Shown here in pieces: positions 39,411 through 50,400 of a stretch of 64,000 bases of DNA; position 1 is the first letter of the stretch, and each line of letters opens with the position of its first letter. The translations under genes and the position numbers were made by a program. Under the pieces are notes generated by a model, which did not search any database, had not been told where the DNA came from, and was given only the letters and a program-made list of their open reading frames with translations. This DNA is from Auanema rhodensis (Eukaryota > Nematoda > Chromadorea > Rhabditida > Rhabditidae): assembly GCA_964057225.1 (NCBI GenBank), contig OZ059898.1:18391267-18455266 (forward strand), read 5' to 3'.

Positions 39411-40277
39411 CCAGCTAGAGCAGTAAACACAGAAAATGTAGTAGCACAAATTTTAAAGCTAACAAAGCAATAATCAAATCCAATATTACAAGAAACAATG
39501 AAATTCAATGTTTTTTAAAACGAAAAAATAATTCATGTTAGATTTAAATGAATTTGTTGTAAGATGATGAAAAATCTCATAAAAAGTGAAAACCAGCTAG
39601 AGCACTGAAGCTATGCAGAAGCAAAATCTTGAAACAAACGAAGCAATAATCAAATCCAATATTACAAGAAACAATGAAATTCAATGCTTTTTAAAACGAA
39701 AAAATAATTCATGTTAGATTTAAATGAATTTGTTGTAAGATGATGAAAAATCTCATAAAAAGTGAAAACCAGCTAGAGCAGTAAACACAGGACATGCAGA
39801 AGCAAAATCTTAAAACAAACGAAGCAATAATCAAATCCAATATTACAAGAAACAATGAAATTCAATGCTTTTTAAAACGAAAAAATAATTCATGTTAGAT
39901 TTAAATGAATTTGTTATAAGATGATGAAAAATCTCATAAAGAGTGAAAACCAGCTAGAGCAGTAAACACAGAAAATGTAGTAGCACAAATTTTAAAGCTA
40001 ACAAAGCAATAATCAAATCCAATATTACAAGAAACAATGAAATTCAATGTTTTTTAAAACGAAAAAATAATTCATGTTAGATTTAAATGAATTTGTTGTA
40101 AGATGATGAAAAATCTCATAAAAAGTGAAAACCAGCTAGAGCACTGAAGCTATGCAGAAGCAAAATCTTGAAACAAACGAAGCAGTAATCAAATCCAATA
40201 TTACAAGAAACAATGAAATTCAATGCTTTTTAAAACGAAAAAATAATTCATGTTAGATTTAAATGAATTTGTTGTAA
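39200..40277 (-). repeat. 539-bp (3-unit) higher-order repeat in satellite B, two copies ending at the A junction
   Basis: A 182-176-181 unit series is present twice: landmarks at 39,394 and 39,576 recur at 39,933 and 40,115, 539 bp on. Shared rare variants are TTTGTTATAAGATG, CATAAAGAGTG and AGAAAATGTAGTAGCACAAA. One difference is GCAATAATC against GCAGTAATC near 39,646/40,185. The second copy ends at, or is cut by, the boundary with inverted satellite A. Confidence 0.87.
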
Positions 40278-40290
40278 CATGTACACTCAA
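40268..40290. other. Satellite B / satellite A junction, inverted side
   Basis: Satellite B reads AATTTGTTGTAA up to 40,277, and inverted satellite A begins abruptly with CATGTACACTCAAC at 40,278. No linker or overlap of more than a base is visible. Satellite A is cut within its TGTACATGG segment, about 150 bp from the phase cut at the forward junction. Satellite B is cut only about 18 bp from its forward-junction phase. Confidence 0.9.
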
Positions 40291-40940
40291 CATTGCTTCC
40301 AAAAACATTTTGACAAAAATTTTTTCGAAAAATTTCAAAATAATTTCGCAAAAAGTAAATGTTTTTAAATTTCTTTTTTCAAGGCAAAGACGATGGACGA
40401 TGTTATTCAACAAAAAAATTAATTCTTCAGGGTGAAAATCGAGGATATAAGTGTGAACTTATATCAGTTGATATCTCGGTGCATTTTTAAGCTAGCGCAA
40501 ATCTGATAACACAGATCGACGCAGCTTAAAAATCCGCATCGAATGCACTATACTAAATTGAGAAACGCTTGATACAAAAATAAGTTATGATCGTTTGAAA
40601 ATGATGCATTAGTGTATTTTGAGTTTCCATGTACACTCAACATTGCTTCCAAAACATTTTGACAAAAATTTTTTCGAAAAATTTCAAAATAATTTAGCAA
40701 AAAGTAGCTGTTTTTAGATTCCTTTTTTCAAGGCAAAAACGATGGACAATGTTATTCAACAAAAAAATTAATTCTTCAGGGTGAAAATCGAGGATATGAG
40801 TGTGAACTTATATCAGTTGATATCTCGGTGCATTTTAAAGCTAGCGCAAATCTGATAACACAGATCGACGCAGCTTAAAAATCCGCATCAAATGGACTAT
40901 ACTACTTTGAAAAACGCTTAATACAAAAATTAGTTATCAT
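40278..40940 (-). repeat. Satellite A, inverted arm, inner edge units
   Basis: The first two units beside satellite B carry private changes: ATACTAAATTGAG near 40,551, AAAAATAAGTTATG near 40,575, GGATATGAGTG near 40,794, ATGGACTATACTACTTTG near 40,893 and GTTATCATCG near 40,933. They lie outside the 2,456-bp period that follows, as expected for a less homogenised array edge. Confidence 0.8.
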
Positions 40941-43900
40941 CGTTTGAAAAATGATGCATTAGTGTATGTTGAGTTCCCATGTACACTCAACATTGCTTCT
41001 AAAAACATTTTGACAAAAATTTTCCCGAAAAATTTCAAAATAATTTAGCAGAAAGTAGATGTTTTTAGATTCCTTTTTTCAAGGCAAAGACGATGGACAA
41101 TGTTATTCAACGAAAAATTTAATTCTTCAGGGTGAAAATCGAGGATATAAGTGTGAACATATATCAGTTGATATCTCGGTGCATTTTTAAGCTAGCGCAA
41201 ATCTGATAACACAGATCGATGCAGCTTAAAAATCCGCATCGAATGCACTATACTACATTGAGAAACGCTTGATACAAAAATTAGTTATGATCGTTTGAAA
41301 AATGATGCATTAGTGTATTTTGAGTTTCCATGTACACTCAACATTGCTTCCAAAAACATTTTGACAAAAATTTTTCCGAAAAATTTCAAAATAATTTCGC
41401 AAAAAGTAGATGTTTTTAGATTTTTTTTTCCAAGGCAAAGACGATGGACAATGTTATTCAACGAAAAAATTAATTCTTCAGGGGGAAAATCGAGGATATA
41501 AGTGTGAACTTATATCAGTTGATATCTCGGTGCATTTTTAAGCTAGCGCAAATCTGATAAGACAGATCGATGCAGCTTAAAAATCCGCATCGAATGCACT
41601 ATACTACATTGAGAAACGCTTAATACAAAAATTAGTTATGATCGTTTGAAAAATGAGGCATTAGTGTATGTTGAGTTTCCATGTACACTCAACATTGCTT
41701 CCAAAAACATTTTGACAAAAATTTTTTCCAAAAATTTCAAAATAATTTCGCAAAAAGTAAATGTTTTTAGAATTCTTTTTTCAAGGCAAAGACGATGGAC
41801 AATGTTATTCAACGAAAAAATTAATTCTTCAGGGTGAAAATCGAGGATATAAGTGTGAACTTATATCAGTTGATATCTCGGTGCATTTTCAAGCTAGCGC
41901 AAATCTAATAACACAGATCGACGCAGCTTAAAAATCTGCATCGAATGCACTATACTACATTGAGAAACGCTTAATACAAAAATTAGTTATGATCGTTTGG
42001 AAAATGATGCATTAGTGTATGTTGAGTTTCCATGTACACTCAACATTGCTTCCAAAAACATTTTGACAAAAATTTTTTCGAAAAATTTCAAAATAATTTC
42101 GCAAAAAGTAAATGTTTTTAGATTTCTTTTTTCAAGGCAAAGACGATGGACGATGTTATTCAACAAAAAAATTAATTCTTCAGGGTGAAAATCGAGGATA
42201 TAAGTGTGAACTTATATCAGTTGATATCTCGGTGCATTTTAAAGCTAGCGCAAATCTGATAACACAGATCGACGCAGCTTAAAAATCCGCATCAAATGGA
42301 CTATACTACTTTGAAAAACGCTTAATACAAAAATTAGTTATGATCGTTTGAAAAATGATGCATTAGTGTATGTTGAGTTTCCATGTACACTCAACATTGC
42401 TTCCAAAAACATTTTGACAAAAATTTTCCCGAAAAATTTCAAAATAATTTAGCAGAAAGTAGATGTTTTTAGATTCCTTTTTTCAAGGCAAAGACGATGG
42501 ACAATGTTATTCAACGAAAAAATTAATTCTTCAGGGTGAAAATCGAGGATATAAGTGTGAACTTATATCAGTTGATATCTCGGTGCATTTTCAAGCTAGC
42601 GCAAATCTAATAACACAGATCGACGCAGCTTAAAAATCTGCATCGAATGCACTATACTACATTGAGAAACGCTTAATACAAAAATTAGTTATGATCGTTT
42701 GGAAAATGATGCATTAGTGTATGTTGAGTTTCCATGTACACTCAACATTGCTTCCAAAAACATTTTGACAAAAATTTTTTCGAAAAATTTCAAAATAATT
42801 TCGCAAAAAGTAAATGTTTTTAGATTTCTTTTTTCAAGGCAAAGACGATGGACGATGTTATTCAACAAAAAAATTAATTCTTCAGGGTGAAAATCGAGGA
42901 TATAAGTGTGAACATATATCAGTTGATATCTCGGTGCATTTTTAAGCTAGCGCAAATCTGATAACACAGATCGACGCAGCTTAAAAATCCGCATCGAATG
43001 CACTATACTACATTGAGAAACGCTTGATACAAAAATTAGTTATGATCGTTTGAAAAATGATGCATTAGTGTATTTTGAGTTTCCATGTACACTCAACATT
43101 GCTTCCAAAACATTTTGACAAAAATTTTTTCGAAAAATTTCAAAATAATTTAGCAAAAAGTAGCTGTTTTTAGATTCCTTTTTTCAAGGCAAAAACGATG
43201 GACAATGTTATTCAACGAAAAAATTAATTCTTCAGGGTGAAAATCGAGGATATAAGTATGAACTTATATCAGTTGATATCTCGGTGCATTTTTAAGCTAG
43301 CGCAAATCTGATAACACAGATCGACGCAGCTTAAAAATCCGCATCGAATGCACTATACTACATTGAGAAACGCTTGATACAAAAATTAGTTATGATCGTT
43401 TGAAAAATGATGCATTAGTGTATGTTGAGTTCCCATGTACACTCAACATTGCTTCTAAAAACATTTTGACAAAAATTTTCCCGAAAAATTTCAAAATAAT
43501 TTAGCAGAAAGTAGATGTTTTTAGATTCCTTTTTTCAAGGCAAAGACGATGGACAATGTTATTCAACGAAAAATTTAATTCTTCAGGGTGAAAATCGAGG
43601 ATATAAGTGTGAACATATATCAGTTGATATCTCGGTGCATTTTTAAGCTAGCGCAAATCTGATAACACAGATCGATGCAGCTTAAAAATCCGCATCGAAT
43701 GCACTATACTACATTGAGAAACGCTTGATACAAAAATTAGTTATGATCGTTTGAAAAATGATGCATTAGTGTATTTTGAGTTTCCATGTACACTCAACAT
43801 TGCTTCCAAAAACATTTTGACAAAAATTTTTCCGAAAAATTTCAAAATAATTTCGCAAAAAGTAGATGTTTTTAGATTTTTTTTTCCAAGGCAAAGACGA

Positions 43901-45855
43901 TGGACAATGTTATTCAACGAAAAAATTAATTCTTCAGGGTGAAAATCGAGGATATAAGTGTGAACTTATATCAGTTGATATCTCGGTGCATTTTTAAGCT
44001 AGCGCAAATCTGATAAGACAGATCGATGCAGCTTAAAAATCCGCATCGAATGCACTATACTACATTGAGAAACGCTTAATACAAAAATTAGTTATGATCG
44101 TTTGAAAAATGAGGCATTAGTGTATGTTGAGTTTCCATGTACACTCAACATTGCTTCCAAAAACATTTTGACAAAAATTTTTTCCAAAAATTTCAAAATA
44201 ATTTCGCAAAAAGTAAATGTTTTTAGAATTCTTTTTTCAAGGCAAAGACGATGGACAATGTTATTCAACGAAAAAATTAATTCTTCAGGGTGAAAATCGA
44301 GGATATAAGTGTGAACTTATATCAGTTGATATCTCGGTGCATTTTCAAGCTAGCGCAAATCTAATAACACAGATCGACGCAGCTTAAAAATCTGCATCGA
44401 ATGCACTATACTACATTGAGAAACGCTTAATACAAAAATTAGTTATGATCGTTTGGAAAATGATGCATTAGTGTATGTTGAGTTTCCATGTACACTCAAC
44501 ATTGCTTCCAAAAACATTTTGACAAAAATTTTTTCGAAAAATTTCAAAATAATTTCGCAAAAAGTAAATGTTTTTAGATTTCTTTTTTCAAGGCAAAGAC
44601 GATGGACGATGTTATTCAACAAAAAAATTAATTCTTCAGGGTGAAAATCGAGGATATAAGTGTGAACTTATATCAGTTGATATCTCGGTGCATTTTAAAG
44701 CTAGCGCAAATCTGATAACACAGATCGACGCAGCTTAAAAATCCGCATCAAATGGACTATACTACTTTGAAAAACGCTTAATACAAAAATTAGTTATGAT
44801 CGTTTGAAAAATGATGCATTAGTGTATGTTGAGTTTCCATGTACACTCAACATTGCTTCCAAAAACATTTTGACAAAAATTTTCCCGAAAAATTTCAAAA
44901 TAATTTAGCAGAAAGTAGATGTTTTTAGATTCCTTTTTTCAAGGCAAAGACGATGGACAATGTTATTCAACGAAAAAATTAATTCTTCAGGGTGAAAATC
45001 GAGGATATAAGTGTGAACTTATATCAGTTGATATCTCGGTGCATTTTCAAGCTAGCGCAAATCTAATAACACAGATCGACGCAGCTTAAAAATCTGCATC
45101 GAATGCACTATACTACATTGAGAAACGCTTAATACAAAAATTAGTTATGATCGTTTGGAAAATGATGCATTAGTGTATGTTGAGTTTCCATGTACACTCA
45201 ACATTGCTTCCAAAAACATTTTGACAAAAATTTTTTCGAAAAATTTCAAAATAATTTCGCAAAAAGTAAATGTTTTTAGATTTCTTTTTTCAAGGCAAAG
45301 ACGATGGACGATGTTATTCAACAAAAAAATTAATTCTTCAGGGTGAAAATCGAGGATATAAGTGTGAACATATATCAGTTGATATCTCGGTGCATTTTTA
45401 AGCTAGCGCAAATCTGATAACACAGATCGACGCAGCTTAAAAATCCGCATCGAATGCACTATACTACATTGAGAAACGCTTGATACAAAAATTAGTTATG
45501 ATCGTTTGAAAAATGATGCATTAGTGTATTTTGAGTTTCCATGTACACTCAACATTGCTTCCAAAACATTTTGACAAAAATTTTTTCGAAAAATTTCAAA
45601 ATAATTTAGCAAAAAGTAGCTGTTTTTAGATTCCTTTTTTCAAGGCAAAAACGATGGACAATGTTATTCAACGAAAAAATTAATTCTTCAGGGTGAAAAT
45701 CGAGGATATAAGTATGAACTTATATCAGTTGATATCTCGGTGCATTTTTATGCTAGCGCAAATCTGATAACACAGATCGACGCAGCTTAAAAATCCGCAT
45801 CGAATGCACTATACTACATTGAGAAACGCTTGATACAAAAATTAGTTATGATCGT
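40940..45855 (-). repeat. 2,456-bp (7-unit) higher-order repeat in the inverted arm, two copies
   Basis: About 40,940-43,400 is repeated at 43,400-45,855. The offset is 2,456 bp: seven units, one of which is 350 bp because it reads CTTCCAAAACATTTTG with one A fewer. Shared rare markers are GAGTTCCCATG (40,971 and 43,427), GAAAAATTTAATTC (about 41,110 and 43,566), AATGAGGCATTAG, and ATCAAATGGACTATAC. A difference is TCAGGGGGAAAA near 41,479 against TCAGGGTGAAAA. A partial third copy continues to about 47.2 kb with substitutions. The seven-unit length equals that of the forward-arm block at 10.96-18.44 kb. Confidence 0.88.
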
Positions 45856-48800
45856 TTGAAAAATGATGCATTAGTGTATTTTGAGTTTCCATGTACACTC
45901 AACATTGCTTCCAAAAACATTTTGACAAAAATTTTTCCGAAAAATTTCAAAATAATTTCGCAAAAAGTAGATGGTTTTAGATTTTTTTTTTCAAGGCAAA
46001 GACGATGGACAAGGTTATTCAACGAAAAAATTAATTCTTCAGGGTGAAAATCGAGGATATAAGTGTGAACTTATATCAGTTGATATCTCGGTGCATTTTT
46101 AAGCTAGCGCAAATCTGATAACACAGATCGACGCAGCTTGAAAATCCGCATCGAGTGCACTATACTACATTGAGAAACGCTTGATACAAAAATTAGTTAT
46201 GATCGTTTGAAAAATGATGCATTAGTGTATTTTGAGTTTCCATGTACACTCAACATTGCTTCCAAAAACATTTTGACAAAAATTTTTCCGAAAAATTTCA
46301 AAATAATTTCGCAAAAAGTAGATGTTTTTAGATTTTTTTTTTCAAGGCAAAGACGATGGACAATGTTATTCAACGAAAAAATTAATTCTTCAGGGTGAAA
46401 ATCGAGGATATAAGTGTGAACTTATATCAGTTGATATCTCGGTGCATTTTTAAGCTAGCGCAAATCTGATAACACAGATCGATGCAGCTTAAAAATCCGC
46501 ATCGAATGCACTATACTACATTGAGAAACGCTTAATACAAAAATTAGTTATGATCGTTTGAAAAATGAGGCATTAGTGTATGTTGAGTTTCCATGTACAC
46601 TCAACATTGCTTCCAAAAACATTTTGACAAAAATTTTTTCCAAAAATTTCAAAATAATTTCGCAAAAAGTAAATGTTTTTAGAATTCTTTTTTCAAGGCA
46701 AAGACGATGGACAATGTTATTCAACGAAAAAATTAATTCTTCAGGGTGAAAATCGAGGATATAAGTGTGAACTTATATCAGTTGATATCTCGGTGCATTT
46801 TCAAGCTAGCGCAAATCTAATAACACAGATCGACGCAGCTTAAAAATCTGCATCGAATGCACTATACTACATTGAGAAACGCTTAATACAAAAATTAGTT
46901 ATGATCGTTTGGAAAATGATGCATTAGTGTATGTTGAGTTTACATGTACACTCAACATTGCTTCCAAAAACATTTTGACAAAAATTTTTTCGAAAAATTT
47001 CAAAATAATTTCGCAAAAAGTAAATGTTTTTAGATTTCTTTTTTCAAGGCAAAGACGATGGACGATGTTATTCAACAAAAAAATTAATTCTTCAGGGTGA
47101 AAATCGAGGATATAAGTGTGAACATATATCAGTTGATATCTCGGTGCATTTTTAAGCTAGCGCAAATCTGATAACACAGATCGACGCAGCTTAAAAATCC
47201 GCATCGAATGCACTATACTACATTGAGAAACGCTTGATACAAAAATTAGTTATGACCGTTTGAAAAATGATGCATTAGTGTATTTTGAGTTTCCATGTAC
47301 ACTCAACATTGCTTCCAAAAACATTTTGACAAAAATTTTTTCGAAAAATTTCAAAATAATTTCGCAAAAAGTAGATGTTTTTAGATTTCTTTTTTCAAGG
47401 CAAAGACGATGGACAATGTTATTCAACGAAAAAATTAATTCTTCAGGGTGAAAATCGAGGATATAAGTGTGAACTTATATCAGTTGATATCTCGGTGCAT
47501 TTTCAAGCTAGCGGAAATCTAATAACACAGATCGACGCAGCTTAAAAATCCGCATCGAATGCACTATACTAAATTGAGAAACGCTTGATACAAAAATTAG
47601 TTATGACCGTTTGAAAAATGATGCATTAGTGTATTTTGAGTTTCCATGTACACTCAACATTGCTTCCAAAAACATTTTGACAAAAATTTTTCCGAAAAAT
47701 TTCAAAATAATTTCGCAAAAAGTAGATGTTTTTAGATTTTTTTTTTCAAGGCTAAGACGATGGACAATGTTATTCAACGAAAAAATTAATTCTTCAGGGT
47801 GAAAATCGAGGATATAAGTGTGAACTTATATCAGTTGATATCTCGGTGCATTTTTAAGCTAGCGCAAATCTGATAACACAGATCGATGCAGCTTAAAAAT
47901 CCGCATCGAATGCACTACACTACATTGAGAAACGCTTAATACAAAAATTAGTTATGATCGTTTGAAAAATGAGGCATTAGTGTATGTTGAGTTTCCATGT
48001 ACACTCAACATTGCTTCCAAAAACATTTTGACAAAAATTTTTTCCAAAAATTTCAAAATAATTTCGCAAAAAGTAAATGTTTTTAGAATTCTTTTTTCAA
48101 GGCAAAGACGATGGACAATGTTATTCAACGAAAAAATTAATTCTTCAGGGTGAAAATCGAGGATATAAGTGTGAACTTATATCAGTTGATATCTCGGTGC
48201 ATTTTCAAGCTAGCGCAAATCTAATAACACAGATCGACGCAGCTTAAAAATCTGCATCGAATGCACTATACTACATTGAGAAACGCTTAATACAAAAATT
48301 AGTTATGATCGTTTGGAAAATGATGCATTAGTGTATGTTGAGTTTACATGTACACTCAACATTGCTTCCAAAAACATTTTGACAAAAATTTTTTCGAAAA
48401 ATTTCAAAATAATTTCGCAAAAAGTAAATGTTTTTAGATTTCTTTTTTCAAGGCAAAGACGATGGACGATGTTATTCAACAAAAAAATTAATTCTTCAGG
48501 GTGAAAATCGAGGATATAAGTGTGAACATATATCAGTTGATATCTCGGTGCATTTTTAAGCTAGCGCAAATCTGATAACACAGATCGACGCAGCTTAAAA
48601 ATCCGCATCGAATGCACTATACTACATTGAGAAACGCTTGATACAAAAATTAGTTATGATCGTTTGAAAAATGATGCATTAGTGTATTTTGAGTTTCCAT
48701 GTACACTCAACATTGCTTCCAAAACATTTTGACAAAAATTTTTTCGAAAAATTTCAAAATAATTTAGCAAAAAGTAGCTGTTTTTAGATTCCTTTTTTCA

Positions 48801-50400
48801 AGGCAAAAACGATGGACAATGTTATTCAACGAAAAAATTAATTCTTCAGGGTGAAAATCGAGGATATAAGTGTGAACTTATATCAGTTGATATCTCGGTG
48901 CATTTTTAAGCTAGCGCAAATCTGATAACACAGATCGACGCAGCTTAAAAATCCGCATCGAATGCACTATACTACATTGAGAAACGCTTGATACAAAAAT
49001 TAGTTATGATCGTTTGAAAAATGATGCATTAGTGTATTTTGAGTTTCCATGTACACTCAACATTGCTTCCAAAAACATTTTGACAAAAATTTTTCCGAAA
49101 AATTTCAAAATAATTTCGCAAAAAGTAGATGTTTTTAGATTTTTTTTTTTCAAGGCAAAGACGATGGACAAGGTTATTCAACGAAAAAATTAATTCTTCA
49201 GGGTGAAAATCGAGGATATAAGTGTGAACTTATATCAGTTGATATCTCGGTGCATTTTCAAGCTAGCGGAAATCTAATAACACAGATCGACGCAGCTTAA
49301 AAATCCGCATCGAATGCACTATACTAAATTGAGAAACGCTTGATACAAAAATTAGTTATGACCGTTTGAAAAATGATGCATTAGTGTATTTTGAGTTTCC
49401 ATGTACACTCAACATTGCTTCCAAAAACATTTTGACAAAAATTTTTTCGAAAAATTTCAAAATAATTTCGCAAAAAGTAGATGTTTTTAGATTTCTTTTT
49501 TCAAGGCAAAGACGATGGACAATGTTATTCAACGAAAAAATTAATTCTTCAGGGTGAAAATCGAGGATATAAGTGTGAACATATATCAGTTGATATCTCG
49601 GTGCATTTTTAAGCTAGCGCAAATCTGATAACACAGATCGACGCAGCTTAAAAATCCGCATCGAGTGCACTATACTACATTGAGAAACGCTTGATACAAA
49701 AATTAGTTATGATCGTTTGAAAAATGATGCATTAGTGTATTTTGAGTTTCCATGTACACTCAACATTGCTTCCAAAAACATTTTGACAAAAATTTTTCCG
49801 AAAAATTTCAAAATAATTTCGCAAAAAGTAGATGTTTTTAGATTTTTTTTTCAAGGCAAAGACGATGGGCAAGGTTATTCAACGAAAAAATTAATTCTTC
49901 AGGGTGAAAATCGAGGATATAAGTGTGAACTTATATCAGTTGATATCTCGGTGCATTTTTAAGCAAGGGCAAATCTGATAACACAGATCGACGCAGCTTA
50001 AAAATCCGCATCGAATGCACTATACTACATTGAGAAACGCTTGATACAAAAATTAGTTATGATCGTTTGAAAAATGATGCATTAGTGTATTTTGAGTTTC
50101 CATGTACACTCAACATTGCTTCCAAAAACATTTTGACAAAAATTTTTCCGAAAAATTTCAAAATAATTTCGCAAAAAGTAGATGTTTTTAGATTTTTTTT
50201 TTCAAGGCAAAGACGATGGACAATGTTATTCAACGAAAAAATTAATTCTTCAGGGTGAAAATCGAGGATATAAGTGTGAACTTATATCAGTTGATATCTC
50301 GGTGCATTTTTAAGCTAGCGCAAATCTGATAACACAGATCGATGCAGCTTAAAAATCCGCATCGAATGCACTATACTACATTGAGAAACGCTTGATACAA
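45855..50400 (-). repeat. Satellite A, inverted arm, 4-unit (1,404-bp) duplication and mixed units
   Basis: Units near 46,207, 46,558 and 46,909 recur at 47,611, 47,962 and 48,313, each 1,404 bp on. The markers are AATGAGGCATTAG and GAGTTTACATGTAC. The rest is a mixture with isolated changes such as GATGGACAAGGTTATTC (three units), GTTATGACCG (three units) and AAGCAAGGGCAAATC near 49,962. No longer period is apparent. Confidence 0.8.

Larger units (their letters stand above)
36992..40277 (-). repeat. Satellite B array, inverted arm (176/181/182-bp units, about 18 copies)
   Basis: The reverse complement of the forward B unit is repeated. CTCATAAAAAG or its one-base variant occurs 18 times from 37,051 to 40,115, with spacings of 176, 181 or 182 bp. 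Three subtypes are distinguishable: CATGTAGTAGCAAAAATTTT (182), ACATGCAGAAGCAAAATC (181) and GAAGCTATGCAGAAGC (176). Each unit holds AATTCAT, eleven bases, then ATGAATT, a possible 7-bp stem. Two units have an altered core, GCAATTGAATTTATTG near 38,461 and TCAATTGAATTTCTTG near 39,181. The inverted arm is about four times longer than the forward arm. There is no coding sequence. Confidence 0.95.

Noticed and set aside
36120-40277. Satellite B as a transposable element inserted into satellite A
   Set aside because: It is a tandem array in two orientations, with no terminal repeats, coding capacity or target-site duplication at either junction.
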